Source of the DNA: CAVSQX01 sp963730225
GTDB taxonomy: Bacteria; Planctomycetota; Phycisphaerae; Tepidisphaerales; Tepidisphaeraceae
Assembly (NCBI GenBank): GCA_963730225.1
Contig: CAVSQX010000004.1
Span: 806,001 to 870,000 of the forward strand
Length of the DNA stretch: 64,000 bases
Direction of reading: 5' to 3'
Shown here: piece after piece, positions 1 to 9,816 of the stretch
How the letters are laid out: each line of letters begins with the position of its first letter
How positions within the stretch are numbered: the first letter of the stretch is position 1
Made by a program: the position numbers and the translations under genes
Notes under the pieces: model-generated
What the model was told of the DNA's origin: nothing
The model's input: only the letters and a program-made list of their open reading frames with translations
Databases searched by the model: none

Positions 1-2010
1 CTGCTCGCCGCTGGAAAAATCCTTGACCGCCAGAACGCTGGCGACTTTTTCACCCTGTTGAAATTCCAGCAGGTTGGCGATCGACCGGCCCTGGCTGGTT
101 CGGCTCATCTCGGGGATGTCGTACACCCGCCGCTCGTATACGCGGCCCTGATTGGTGAAAACCAGCAGATAATCGTGAGTGTTGGGGATGAACAGATGTT
201 CGACAAAATCCCCTTCCTTGGATTCGGTTCCCTTGATGCCCCGCCCGCCGCGGCCCTGGCTGCGATAGGTGCCGACGGGCAGGCGTTTGATGTATCCCTC
301 GTGGCTGACGGTCACGACGACCTCTTCGGCCATCACCAGCGATTCCATGTTGAATTCGCTCACCTCGCCGGTGATCTGCGTCCGCCGCGGGTCGGCGAAT
401 TTTTCCTTCATCTCGTAGGTGTCTTCACGGATGATGTCCCTCAGATACGCCGGATCGCCCAGGATTCGCTCGTATTCGTCGATCTGCTGACGAAGCTCGC
501 TGTATTCCTTCACCACCGACGTGAACTCCAGGCCTACCAGTTGAATCAACTGTAATTTTCCGATCGCCTCGGCCTGCGTTCGAGTCAGCGTCATGCCGGT
601 GTTTGCCGTCGCGCCGCTTTTCTGCGCGGCCAGAATGCTCTGGAGCCGACCGTGCAACGGCGATTTGCCGAATTCCTTCATGACCTCTTCCGGCAGCGCT
701 GCCAGCCGCTCGGCCGCGCCGGTGATTCCGAAATTCATCCGCACCAATCGGCCAATCGCCTCCTCGCGCGTCTTGCTCGTGCGGATCGTGCGAATCACTT
801 CGTCGATGTCGAATTGTGCGATCATCAGCCCGGTAACGATGTGCTCGCGCTGCTGAGCTTTCTTCAGCAGGAATTTCGTGCGGCGGGTGATGACTTCCTG
901 GCGATGCGCGATGAAATGCTGAATCAGTTCCTTGAGCCCCATCGTCCGCGGCTGGCGGTTCACCAGCGCGATGTTGATGAGGCTTTCGGTCTTCTGGCAG
1001 GAGGTGAATTCGTAGAGCTGATTGATGACGACGTTGGGATCGGCGTCGCGCTTCAGGTCGATGACGATACGCACGGCGTGCTGGCGTCCTGATTCATCGT
1101 TGATGGCGCTGATGTCGCGGATAACATCTTTCTTCACGCACTCAGCCACCTCTTCCACGATGGTCTTGCGGATAATTCCGTACGGCAGTTCCTCGACGAT
1201 GACCGATGATCGGCCGTTCTTCTGTTCCTCGACGGTAATCTTGGCCCGCAGGCAGATTCTTCCCCGGCCGGTGGTGTATCCTTCGATGATTCCGTCCTTG
1301 CCGCAGATGATTCCGCCGGTGGGAAAATCCGGGCCGGGGACAATGGTGAGCAATTCCGGGATGGATATATCGGGATTATTGATGGTGGCGACGATGGCGT
1401 CACAAATTTCGCCGACGTTATGCGGCAGCAGATTGCAGGCCATGCCGACGGCAATGCCGGTGCTACCGTTGACGAGCAGGTTGGGAAATTTTCCCGGGAG
1501 CACGGTGGGCTCGGTGAGGCGCTCGTCGTAGTTGGGCTGAAAATCGACGGTGTCGGATTCGAGATCGGCGAGCATCTCCATGGCAACGCCGGTCATGCGG
1601 GCTTCGGTGTAACGGGAGGCGGCGGGTGGATCGCCGTCGGTGCTGCCGAAATTTCCCTGCGGGTCGATGAGGGTCGCACGCAAATTCCAATCCTGGCCAA
1701 GGCGGACGAGCGTCGGATAGACGATCTGATCGCCGTGCGGATGGTAGTTGCCGCTGGTGTCGCCGCAGATCTTCGCGCACTTGTAATGCTTGGAGCGGGG
1801 ATGCAGATTCAGGTCGTTCATCGCCACCAGAATCCGCCGCTGCGACGGCTTGAGCCCATCACGCACATCGGGCAGAGCCCGATCCATGATGGTGCTCATC
1901 GCATAGGTCAGATAGCTCTCGGCCAGCTCCTGCTCGATCTGCAAATCTTCAATTCGATCCGCCGGCTGCGGCGAAGCGGGCGTGCCAGTGGGAGGCGTCG
2001 TTTCAGCCAT
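1..2010 (-). CDS. gyrA: DNA gyrase subunit A, 3' part cut by window edge
   Basis: The open frame runs from ATG at 2010 to the window edge without a stop, giving the first 670 residues; full GyrA proteins are roughly 800-900, so the end of the C-terminal DNA-wrapping domain is missing. GyrA breaks and rejoins DNA in the A2B2 gyrase that introduces negative supercoils. The catalytic tyrosine is Tyr134 in SRYTEAR. The quinolone-determining stretch reads HPHGDQIVYPTLVR, with Gln and Pro where E. coli has Ser83 and Asp87. A GyrA-box-like QGRGGRGIKG follows in the wrapping domain, which favours gyrase over topoisomerase IV subunit ParC. It is the most downstream gene of the minus-strand group visible here. 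Identity is clear; only the end is unseen. Confidence 0.95.
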   Translation of the reverse strand, partial: MAETTPPTGTPASPQPADRIEDLQIEQELAESYLTYAMSTIMDRALPDVRDGLKPSQRRILVAMNDLNLHPRSKHYKCAKICGDTSGNYHPHGDQIVYPTLVRLGQDWNLRATLIDPQGNFGSTDGDPPAASRYTEARMTGVAMEMLADLESDTVDFQPNYDERLTEPTVLPGKFPNLLVNGSTGIAVGMACNLLPHNVGEICDAIVATINNPDISIPELLTIVPGPDFPTGGIICGKDGIIEGYTTGRGRICLRAKITVEEQKNGRSSVIVEELPYGIIRKTIVEEVAECVKKDVIRDISAINDESGRQHAVRIVIDLKRDADPNVVINQLYEFTSCQKTESLINIALVNRQPRTMGLKELIQHFIAHRQEVITRRTKFLLKKAQQREHIVTGLMIAQFDIDEVIRTIRTSKTREEAIGRLVRMNFGITGAAERLAALPEEVMKEFGKSPLHGRLQSILAAQKSGATANTGMTLTRTQAEAIGKLQLIQLVGLEFTSVVKEYSELRQQIDEYERILGDPAYLRDIIREDTYEMKEKFADPRRTQITGEVSEFNMESLVMAEEVVVTVSHEGYIKRLPVGTYRSQGRGGRGIKGTESKEGDFVEHLFIPNTHDYLLVFTNQGRVYERRVYDIPEMSRTSQGRSIANLLEFQQGEKVASVLAVKDFSSGEQ

Positions 2011-2154
2011 AATATTTTCGTCGTCAAAATGGTTTCCAACTGCAAAAACAGCAGCGGAGAAATGGCGTCGATCACCCTTCCCGCTGAGCGGTAAATTATA
2101 GGTGAAACGGACGCCGAAAGCGACGCCGGCGACGCCGCTAAAATGGTCGAATTG

Positions 2155-2331
2155 TTACGATCTTTTGCCCAATCCCCGGGCCCATCGCAGATAGTCCACG
2201 GCGAGCCAGATTATCCAGAAAACCAGGGCGATCGCGCCGGCCGCGCCCCAGATGAAGGAGTATCGAAACACCCACGGAAGAGCGACGAGCAACGAAAGCC
2301 CCAGCAGAAAAACGATGACGCGCCGCCGCAT
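2155..2331 (-). CDS. small two-helix membrane protein, hypothetical
   Basis: A 58-residue protein starting MRRRVIVFLLG. Two hydrophobic stretches (about residues 4-20 and 25-45) predict two membrane helices, and the tail is basic (RWARGLGKRS). An upstream in-frame ATG at 2400 would give 81 residues but lies inside the kinase gene that ends at 2348, and the extra residues are serine-rich and unlike a membrane protein, so the ATG at 2331 is preferred. It follows the kinase by 16 bases and is probably cotranscribed with it. No family recognised. Confidence 0.55.
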   Translation of the reverse strand: MRRRVIVFLLGLSLLVALPWVFRYSFIWGAAGAIALVFWIIWLAVDYLRWARGLGKRS

Positions 2332-2347
2332 GAATTCGCCGTCCCAA

Positions 2348-3103
2348 TTACGTTGGAATAGAGATGTTTCGCCCCGGCTGCTTGAGCTTGAGCCGTTCAT
2401 CGTGCCGGGCGATGGCCTGCACTTTCCGCATCACCCGGGAAGAAGAAATCTCGTCGGGGATGCCGCGCGCCTGCGAATATCGGTTCAACCATCGCAAGCG
2501 CTGCTCGTCGGTGATCGCCAATTTCGTTGTGCTGTACCAGAACTGGGCCAGGTCTTTAACCATTCTGCGCTGGCGGATCAGGGAATTGCCCAATGGGCCA
2601 ACCCGTGCCGTATCGATCAAGCGCACTTCGGCGGAACCCGAACGAACCATGAAATGACACAAGTACAAATCCTGATGGCCCAGACGGTGTTTGTGCAAGT
2701 TGGCCGCCAAGTCAGCCGTCGGATTCAGCAGATCCTCAAAGGCCGTTCCGCCTTCGATTAACTTGTCCGCGGGCGTAAATCCGTTGAGATTCGCAAAGAT
2801 CGTGAAGCTGCGGCCATCGGGTAATATTCCAAAAGCCACCAGCGGGGCGGTCGGGATGCCGCTGTCCACGAGCAGCCGATGTCCTTCAAATTCGCGCTGG
2901 GCCGGCGTGATCGAGCGCACCGCCGCATACCGCTTCACGTGCAGGCGAACCGAGCCGCCATCGTGCAGCTTCGCATCCAGCGTGCAGTTCTGGCGATCCG
3001 CCAGCTTTCGCCACGGCACAATCCGCTCATCGCTGAATACGCCATTCTCGTCCAATCCAATTTCTCGGATCAACGCCTGAAACTCGCCGTTCACTTCCAT
3101 CAT
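2348..3103 (-). CDS. KdkA/WaaP/InaA-type lipopolysaccharide kinase family protein
   Basis: A 251-residue protein with the layout of the small eukaryotic-like kinases that phosphorylate lipopolysaccharide core sugars. Visible kinase signatures are a lysine strand (VKRY, Lys58), the catalytic loop GHQDLYLCHF (His143, Asp145, replacing HRD) and the metal-binding Asp164 in LIDTARV, replacing DFG. No signal peptide or membrane segment is seen, so it should act at the cytoplasmic face. Its ATG overlaps the purU stop codon (ATGA), implying translational coupling. The substrate cannot be told from sequence; a Kdo or heptose acceptor is an inference from the family. Confidence 0.8.
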   Translation of the reverse strand: MMEVNGEFQALIREIGLDENGVFSDERIVPWRKLADRQNCTLDAKLHDGGSVRLHVKRYAAVRSITPAQREFEGHRLLVDSGIPTAPLVAFGILPDGRSFTIFANLNGFTPADKLIEGGTAFEDLLNPTADLAANLHKHRLGHQDLYLCHFMVRSGSAEVRLIDTARVGPLGNSLIRQRRMVKDLAQFWYSTTKLAITDEQRLRWLNRYSQARGIPDEISSSRVMRKVQAIARHDERLKLKQPGRNISIPT

Positions 3104-3999
3104 GAGCCGCTCTTGAGAAACCGGCTCAATCCCGGCTTGAAAATCACCTTCCCGTCCACCACGACCAGTTCCTCATCCAAAAAAAGCTGGACGGCCTTGC
3201 TCAGCACGCGCGCTTCCAATTCCAATCCCTTGCGTTTCACTTCCTCGAGCGAATCCGATCCGACGTTGATGTGAAAAACATCCTGCATGATGACCGGCCC
3301 CTGATCGAGCTGCTCGGTGACAAAATGGGCCGTGCAGCCGTGCACCCGTACGCCGCTTTCAAACGCCTGCTTGTACGGGGCCGCTCCGGGAAAATACGGC
3401 AGCAGGGACGGATGAATGTTGACGATGCGATTGGCAAAACTGCGCACGATGTCCGCCGGCAGAATCCGCATGTACCGCGCCAACACCACCAGATCAGCCG
3501 CGTGCTCCTTCAATCGGCCGGCCAGCCATTGAAAATGCTCCTGCGGATTCTCCGCCGACTGCCAGAGGAATTTCAGTCCCGCGGCATTGGCCATCGGCTC
3601 CAGATCGGGATGGTTCGCCAACACGCAGACAACCTCGCCGTGCAGTCGCCCGCCCAACAAATCCTCGAGCAACTGCTGCAAGCAGTGCGGCTCTTTACTT
3701 ACCAGAACCGCCACGCGCTTCTTGCGCTTCTCGCTGTGGAGATGAACTTTCACCTCCATGTCGATCTTGCGCCCGGTTTCCAGCAGCCCGGTGATCAACT
3801 CCGAAAGATCGACGCTCAACTCCTTCAGATCAACGAGCATATCCATGACAAAAAATCCCCGAACGACGCGCTGCTCGATGTCCTGAATGTTGATGCCGCG
3901 CTCGGCCATGTACGTGGCGAATTGCGCAACGACTCCCTTCTGATCCTTCCCCAGCACGCTGACGATCGCCAAAACCGGTTGCGACACGGAAATCTCCAA
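3100..3999 (-). CDS. purU: formyltetrahydrofolate deformylase
   Basis: A 299-residue protein with an N-terminal ACT domain (about residues 8-85, GKDQKGVVAQFATYMAERGINI) and a C-terminal formyltransferase-fold hydrolase. It hydrolyses 10-formyl-tetrahydrofolate to formate and tetrahydrofolate, balancing one-carbon units for purine synthesis. Catalytic residues are visible as Asn194 and His196 in NIHPSLLP, His225 in HGCTAHF and Asp232 in TEQLDQGPV. Length is slightly above the E. coli protein (280). The ACT domain distinguishes it from PurN and Fmt. It lies 4 bases after the membrane TPR gene and overlaps the following kinase gene by ATGA, so the three form one transcription unit. Confidence 0.93.
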   Translation of the reverse strand: MEISVSQPVLAIVSVLGKDQKGVVAQFATYMAERGINIQDIEQRVVRGFFVMDMLVDLKELSVDLSELITGLLETGRKIDMEVKVHLHSEKRKKRVAVLVSKEPHCLQQLLEDLLGGRLHGEVVCVLANHPDLEPMANAAGLKFLWQSAENPQEHFQWLAGRLKEHAADLVVLARYMRILPADIVRSFANRIVNIHPSLLPYFPGAAPYKQAFESGVRVHGCTAHFVTEQLDQGPVIMQDVFHINVGSDSLEEVKRKGLELEARVLSKAVQLFLDEELVVVDGKVIFKPGLSRFLKSGS

Positions 4000-4003
4000 T
4001 CGT

Positions 4004-5649
4004 TTAGTTTACTCGGCCGTCTACAGCATCCAAACCCTGGCGGGCCTTGGCGGAATTCGGCTCGATTTTCAGCGCCGCTTCAAACTCCGCCCGGGCAGCA
4101 TCGACGTGTCCCATTTCCAGCAACACCCTGCCGAGATTGCAATGGGCATCGGCGTACTGGCTGTTGCGCTGGATCGCTCGCCGAAAGCTGTCCGCCGCCG
4201 CAGCCGGTTTTCCCAGCTTCGCCAGAGCGACGCCCCGATTGTTCCAAACCCGCGCGTCGTCGCCATGCAGGGCCCGATCATAATGCTCAAGCGCGGCCTG
4301 TGGATTTTGATTCAGCAATAGATTTCCCACGTTGAATTCCGCCACGTAGTACGTCGGATCGATGCGAATCGCCTCCTGATATTCGCCCAACGCCGCCGAG
4401 GAATCCTGCTGCTGCGAATCCAGGTATCCCAACTGCACATGTGCGATGGCGTTGTTGCTCGTGACATCCAGCGCGTGCTCAAACAAGGCGCGGGTGTCGT
4501 GCCAATATCCTTGTTGAATCACGCTTAACGCCATCATCGCCGCCAGTGCAATGCCAAAAACTCCAATCGTCAGCGCAGTCGTCCGCCGGGCCGTCCACGC
4601 TGCCATCATCGCCAGGCCAATCAGCGGAAGATACATGTACCGATCCGCCATCGCCTGCCAGCCGGCCTGCACGATTCCGATCGCCGGCGTGAGCATTCCG
4701 ACAAACCAGAGCCACCCCACGATCAACCACGGTCGATCCCGCCGGTTGGCGATGCAGGTTGCGGTCACACCGATCAGCAGCGCTGCGCCGAACGCGGTTT
4801 CCCAGACGGGCAAGGTCGTGGGATACGGATAAAAGATCGCCAACCGCACCGGCAGCACGGCTTTGCCGACGTATTTTGTGTAGGAAACCACCGCGTTGGC
4901 CAAGCGCATCTCCAGGGGCACCGAGATGATCGCCCCGCCTTTTCCCTGCGCCAGATCGTGAGCGCGCACGAAGCTGCCGACATCGCCAACAGCGGGATTT
5001 TTTCCGTGATATGCCAGCCGCGCCGCAGCGGCCAGAAATCCAGCAACATCAGCACGAACGGAAACGTGACGATCATCGGCTTGGCCAGCAATCCAAGGGC
5101 AAAGAGAAGAATGGTCAAAAAATACGCCGGCCATTTTCGCGGGGCGGTTGCATAGTTCAGATAGGCGATGCACGCCAGCAAGAAGAAGAATCCGCTGAGG
5201 AGATCTTTCCGTTCCGAGATCCACGCCACCGATTCGACGTGCAGCGGATGCACGCCGAAAATCGCCGCCGCCAGCGCCGCCGGCCAGGTTCCCGCCGATC
5301 GCAGCAGGAGAAACACCAACAGCGTGTTGATGGCGTGGATCGCGGCATTTTCCAGATGCATCGGCCGCGGATCGGCGCCCCAGAGCGAAATGTCCGCTTC
5401 GTAGGAAATCCACGTCAGTGGGTGGTAGTTCGCCAGATCGGACGTTTCAAACGCCCATTTCACGCCTTGCCACGAAAGCCCGCTCATCACATGCGCATTT
5501 TCGTAGACGTATCCTTCGTCATCGTAATTGACGAACTGCATATTCCACGTGCGCGCGTAAATCCCCGCCGTGATGGCCACCAGGCAAAGGCAAATCATCC
5601 AATCGCGCATGTTTTGCGCCGGCCCGAAGGGCCGGGCGGTTTTCCGCAT
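4004..5649 (-). pseudogene. membrane TPR protein (TMTC/O-mannosyltransferase-like), frameshifted
   Basis: Two overlapping frames together encode one protein of about 548 residues. The N-terminal frame begins near ATG 5649 and has many membrane helices plus loop motifs such as NYDDEGYVYEN and GVHPLHVESVAWISERKDLL, typical of TMTC-like or ArnT-like glycosyltransferases with a lumenal acidic motif. The C-terminal frame carries the remaining helices (AIFYPYPTTLPVW) and four or more TPR repeats. The join is at about 4950: the minus-strand read TGGCGCAGGG would restore the frame as TGGGCGCAGGG, i.e. one G is missing. Sequencing error and true mutation cannot be separated here. Start could also be ATG 5610. 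It follows the M16 peptidase gene by 16 bases. Confidence 0.75.
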
Positions 5650-5665
5650 CACCCCGTCGACTTCA

Positions 5666-8500
5666 TCATCTCCCCCCACCGGGCCGGGTCGTCGAATTCC
5701 CCTTCCGCTTCGCCGGCATCGGCACCACTTCCACCTCTCCCAGCCGCGACAACTGGTCCTTCGCCTCACTGGCCGGCGCGACCACGATCACGACCATCTG
5801 CTCGGGATCGACATATTTCTTCATCAAATTCCGAATCTGCTCTGCCGTCACCGCCGCGATTTTGCCCGGATACGCATCGTAATAATCCGCCGGATATCCG
5901 TTGAGAATTCCCTCCCCGCGCAGATTCGCCTGCTGCCCGATGGTCTGCATGTTCATGACCATTCCGCCGATCACGCGCAACTTCGCCTGCTCCAGCTCCT
6001 GGGGCGTCACCGGCGCGTTTCGCATATCGTCCAGCACTTTGAATATGGCTTCGATCGTATCCGCCGCCACCTCCGGCCGCGTGTCCGTCTCGCCCGAGAA
6101 CGATCCGGCGTGCCGCCCGGGTGAAAACAATCCGCGCACGCCGTAGACATATCCCTTCTCCGCCCGCACATACCGCATCAGGCGCGATTCGATTCCGCTG
6201 CTGAGAATCGTCCCGGCCAGTGAGCCGGCGTATTTTTCGTCATCGTGAATGTCGTAGGCGCGAATCCCCAGTCGAATGGTCACACCGCGGCCTTCGGGTC
6301 GATCCACCAGAATAATTCTCCGCCCGCTGGAGATCGCCGGCAGAGTGTAATCCACCGGCGGCAATTCCCTGGGCTGCCATCCGTCGAGCAGCCGTCGGGC
6401 CAATTCCTCGCCGCGCTGCGGGCTGACATCTCCGGCGATCGTCAGCACCGCGTCGTTGGGCCGATAGCAATCCGCGTAGAATTTTTTCACATCATCCAGC
6501 GTCACATTGGCGACGCTCGCCGGCGTTCCCGGATGCCCCAGCGGCGAACCGCCAAAAAGCGCCCGCAGCATGTCCATGTTCCCGACATTTCCCGGATCCT
6601 CCTGCGAAACCATCAAGCTGCCGATCGTTTGTTCCCTGAGCTTGGCAAATTCGTCGGTCGGAAATGTCGGCGACAGCAGCACATCCCTGCTCAGCGCAAA
6701 CGCCCGATCCAATTCTTCGGTCGTGCAGGAGCCGTTCAGGTTCGTGCAATCACCGCCGTCGCTGACATCCAGCGAAATTCCGTGCGATTCCAATTCCTGA
6801 TTCAGCCCCTGAAAATCGTAGTTTCCCGCCCCGCGCCGCAGCATCTGGGCCGTCAGGCTGGCCAAACCTTCCTTTGCGGCCGGATCGCTGTTGGACCCTC
6901 GCCGAATCGCCAGTCGCCAATTCACGAGCGGCAACCGCGAATCGGTCATCACGACAACATTCACGCCGTCGATCTCGAATTCCTGCCCCTTTTCAAACTT
7001 CGCGCTCAACCGCGGCTGGGCCATCGGTGGGTGCTGTGGATATCCTTCTGGAAACTCGACCGGGCGCGGCTGCACGACTTGGGTCGATGCCACCACCGGC
7101 GCGTCCTTGGCGATCGCTGCGGCGGCCGTCGATGCTTTTCTGGTGAGGATTCCCAGCGGATCGGGAATCACCAGCAGCGTCGTCGCGGCGTTTGGCTGCA
7201 AGTATTGCCGGGCCACGCGCCGCACATCGTCCGCCGTCACGGCGTCGAGCTTGGGCAGATCACGATTCACCCGATCGGCGTCGTCGCCGAACATTTGCTC
7301 GTCGCCCAGTTGGCTGGCGATCTCCTCGGCCGTCTGCCGGCCAAACACGGTCGCCACCCGTTGTTGCGTCTTGGCCTTGGCCAAATCGTCGGCGCTGACG
7401 CCATTGGCCACCACATCGGCTACGGCGTCGTCGAGAATCTGCTTCACCTCATCGGCGCTTTTTCCCAGCATCACCACGCCGCCCACGCCCAGCACGCCGC
7501 TGTCTTCCAGTTGCTCGTGAATCGAGAGCGCCTGGATGCACATCGGATGAGCCCCGTTGACCAGCAGCTTGTTCAGGCGGCTGGAATTTCCATCGCCCAG
7601 GATTCCCGACAAAACCGCCAGCGGATAATTATCGCCCGACCGGTATTCCGGCACGTGCCAGCCCACCACCACGGCCGTCAGCGGAACGTGATCCGGCACC
7701 CGTGCCGTGCGCGGCTCGGTCTGCGGCGGCTCGGCCTTGGCCACCCGTGGAACATCCGCTCCGCGCGGAATCCAGCCAAAATATTTCTGCACCAGTCCCT
7801 TGGCCGAATCCACATCGATATCCCCCGCGATCACCAGCACGGCGTTGTTGGGAACATAGTACGTGTTGAAGAATTCCTGCAATTCGCTGACCGGAGCGGC
7901 CAGCAGATGGTCCATGTTGCCGATCGGCGTCCATCGGTAACTGTGCGTCGTGAAGGCCGTCTTCAGATAATCCTCGAACAGATTTCCGTACGGCCGGTTC
8001 TGTTGAATACGCCATTCTTCCGCCACCACCTTGCGCTCGATGCGATAAATCTCATCGGAAACCTTAAAGCTGCTCATCCGATCGGCTTCCAGGTAAAGCA
8101 CCATTTCCAGATGCTCGGCCGGCACGGTGTTCCAGTAGACGGTTTGATCGAAGCTGGTGAACGCATTGGAAATTCCGCCGACATCGTCGACGCGCATCAT
8201 GTGTTCCTGCGGCGCGACGTGGGCTGAGCCGCGGAACATCATGTGCTCGAACATGTGCGCGAACCCCTGCCGATCCGGCCGCTCATCGCGGCTGCCGACG
8301 TGATACATCACCCGCACGTGCACCACCGGCGCCTGATGCAGAGGTGCGTAAATCACCTGCAAGCCGTTGGGCAAAGTTTCCTGAACGAAATCGATCCGCT
8401 GAACCGCGACCGCCGCCTGGGGCTGCGACTGCGCATGGCAGATGGAAGCCAAGCCAAGGGCGATCAGGAGGCTGAAAACGCGATGAATTGTTCTTTTCAT
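5666..8500 (-). CDS. M16-family zinc metallopeptidase, two-domain, secreted
   Basis: A 944-residue insulinase/pitrilysin-family protein. It starts at ATG 8500, preceded by GGAGAAG, and opens with a signal peptide (MKRTIHRVFSLLIALGLA, cleavage near CHAQ). The first M16 unit has the inverted zinc motif HMFEH (His82, Glu85, His86), with the third ligand at about Glu161-162 in VVAEEWR. The second half repeats the fold without the motif (SLTAQMLRRGAGNYDFQGL) and acts as the non-catalytic partner domain. The longer frame reaching 8638 is rejected because it lacks the signal peptide context. Expected role is degradation of peptides outside the cytoplasmic membrane; the substrate is unknown. Confidence 0.9.
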   Translation of the reverse strand: MKRTIHRVFSLLIALGLASICHAQSQPQAAVAVQRIDFVQETLPNGLQVIYAPLHQAPVVHVRVMYHVGSRDERPDRQGFAHMFEHMMFRGSAHVAPQEHMMRVDDVGGISNAFTSFDQTVYWNTVPAEHLEMVLYLEADRMSSFKVSDEIYRIERKVVAEEWRIQQNRPYGNLFEDYLKTAFTTHSYRWTPIGNMDHLLAAPVSELQEFFNTYYVPNNAVLVIAGDIDVDSAKGLVQKYFGWIPRGADVPRVAKAEPPQTEPRTARVPDHVPLTAVVVGWHVPEYRSGDNYPLAVLSGILGDGNSSRLNKLLVNGAHPMCIQALSIHEQLEDSGVLGVGGVVMLGKSADEVKQILDDAVADVVANGVSADDLAKAKTQQRVATVFGRQTAEEIASQLGDEQMFGDDADRVNRDLPKLDAVTADDVRRVARQYLQPNAATTLLVIPDPLGILTRKASTAAAAIAKDAPVVASTQVVQPRPVEFPEGYPQHPPMAQPRLSAKFEKGQEFEIDGVNVVVMTDSRLPLVNWRLAIRRGSNSDPAAKEGLASLTAQMLRRGAGNYDFQGLNQELESHGISLDVSDGGDCTNLNGSCTTEELDRAFALSRDVLLSPTFPTDEFAKLREQTIGSLMVSQEDPGNVGNMDMLRALFGGSPLGHPGTPASVANVTLDDVKKFYADCYRPNDAVLTIAGDVSPQRGEELARRLLDGWQPRELPPVDYTLPAISSGRRIILVDRPEGRGVTIRLGIRAYDIHDDEKYAGSLAGTILSSGIESRLMRYVRAEKGYVYGVRGLFSPGRHAGSFSGETDTRPEVAADTIEAIFKVLDDMRNAPVTPQELEQAKLRVIGGMVMNMQTIGQQANLRGEGILNGYPADYYDAYPGKIAAVTAEQIRNLMKKYVDPEQMVVIVVAPASEAKDQLSRLGEVEVVPMPAKRKGNSTTRPGGGR

Positions 8501-8615
8501 TCTTCTCCGCGCGATTAAAAACTGCTGCTCGAAAAGCGAATGTGCCGAAGTTTTAACGAGCGTCCCATAACAACCGCACACAGCGGCCGAATCAACCCCC
8601 GCGTCGGAGATTCCC

Positions 8616-9461
8616 ATGCCCATGATGCAGCCCGACATCCGCCAGCACTACGAGCAGACGTGGAAGCAATCCGACCAATCCGCCACCGACGACGCCGGGC
8701 TTGTCTACAGCAGCCCCGTCGAAGACGCGGTGCTCTATCCGATTTACGAGCAACTGCTCAAGGATTTGAAAATCACCGTCAACGCCGGCAGCATTCTGGA
8801 TATCGGCTCCGGCTCAGGCCGATGGATTCGCTTCTTCCTTCAGCGGTTCCGTCCCGCGACGCTGACCGGCATCGATTTCACCCAAGCCTCGATCGATCTT
8901 CTGCGCCGCCGCTACGGCGAATATCCCAACGTTCAAACCGCATTCTCGCTGGCCGATCTGACCGACCCCTCGCTCGATCTGGGCCGCAAGTTCGATTTGA
9001 TCAACGTCATGAATGTTCTGTTCCACATTCCCGAGCCCGAGCGTTTCGCCGCCGCCATGAAAAATCTCGCCGCCCACCTCGGGCCCGGCGGGCGAATCGT
9101 GACGACGGAATATCTTCCGCACACGACGATGAGAACCAACTGGATGCTGGTTCGCAGCCGGTACGATTTCGAATCCGCCGCCGCCGCCGTCGGGCTGCGC
9201 ATCGCCGCCGTCAAAGCCTCCTGTTTTTTCAGCAACGACCCGATGGGCCTGGACGGCCCCGACTCCGGACTTCGCAACCAGTTCAACCAGGTCCGCGCCG
9301 GCACAACCCAGATTCTTTCTCTGCCTATGAACGATCAGGCCCGACAGTTCTTCGTGAAATTCCTCGGCGACGTCGAATCCGCGATGCTGAGTTTTTGCAG
9401 CCAAAGGCTGGCGGATATCGAGATGCCGTCGCAAAAGCTGGTGGTGCTGGCGGAAGCGTGA
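8616..9461 (+). CDS. class I SAM-dependent methyltransferase
   Basis: A 281-residue soluble protein with a Rossmann methyltransferase core. Motif I is ILDIGSGSGRWIRFF (about residues 68-82), followed by the acidic strand LTGIDFTQASIDLL and the post-motif LINVMNVLFHIPEPERF, as in the Methyltransf_11/25 groups. The region after about residue 150 is not recognised and may bind substrate. The start ATG at 8616 is followed two codons later by another ATG (8622), either of which may be used. It is divergent from the M16 peptidase gene, with a 115-base shared upstream region. The methyl acceptor cannot be inferred. Confidence 0.8.
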   Translation: MPMMQPDIRQHYEQTWKQSDQSATDDAGLVYSSPVEDAVLYPIYEQLLKDLKITVNAGSILDIGSGSGRWIRFFLQRFRPATLTGIDFTQASIDLLRRRYGEYPNVQTAFSLADLTDPSLDLGRKFDLINVMNVLFHIPEPERFAAAMKNLAAHLGPGGRIVTTEYLPHTTMRTNWMLVRSRYDFESAAAAVGLRIAAVKASCFFSNDPMGLDGPDSGLRNQFNQVRAGTTQILSLPMNDQARQFFVKFLGDVESAMLSFCSQRLADIEMPSQKLVVLAEA

Positions 9462-9523
9462 ATATCTGCGTTCACTTGGCGTCCATACTCGATTCTGTTA
9501 TCGTGCTGCGATAGCATGATAAT

Positions 9524-9809
9524 GTGATTGTCACGTTCCGAGGACAGTTGGCGGAAGATCTGTTTTTCGACCGCCGAACGGGCGTCACGAGAAGATTCCC
9601 AGGAGAATTGCGGGCCGTCGCACAGCGGAAATTGCAATACATCAATGTGGCCGCGGTTAGCCGACTTAAAAGTGCCGCCGGGAAATCGCTTGGAATCGCT
9701 CAAGGGCTCGCTCTCGGGGTTCCATTCGATCCGCATTAACGATCAATGGCGAGTTGTTTTCCGCTGGCGCGACGGTGCATACGAAGTCCAGATTGTCGAC
9801 TATCATTAA
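9524..9809 (+). pseudogene. higB: HigB/RelE-type toxin, frameshifted
   Basis: A GTG start at 9524 opens a frame reading [14 protein letters not shown] and [12 protein letters not shown], matching the N-terminal half of HigB-type mRNA endonuclease toxins. The conserved second half, [14 protein letters not shown] then [15 protein letters not shown] and a terminal VDYH, lies in the next frame. Removing one G at 9655-9656 joins the halves into a 95-residue protein of normal family length. As written the toxin is truncated. It is followed 7 bases later by an intact HigA-type antitoxin gene. The indel could be a sequencing error, like the others in this window, or an inactivating mutation that leaves the antitoxin behind. 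Confidence 0.8.
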
Positions 9810-9816
9810 GGCTTTG

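Noticed and set aside
6245..8227. 660-codon plus-strand open frame
   Set aside because: It is antisense to the M16 peptidase gene, whose signal peptide, zinc motif and domain repeat are clear; the frame has an Arg/His-rich translation typical of GC-rich shadow frames.
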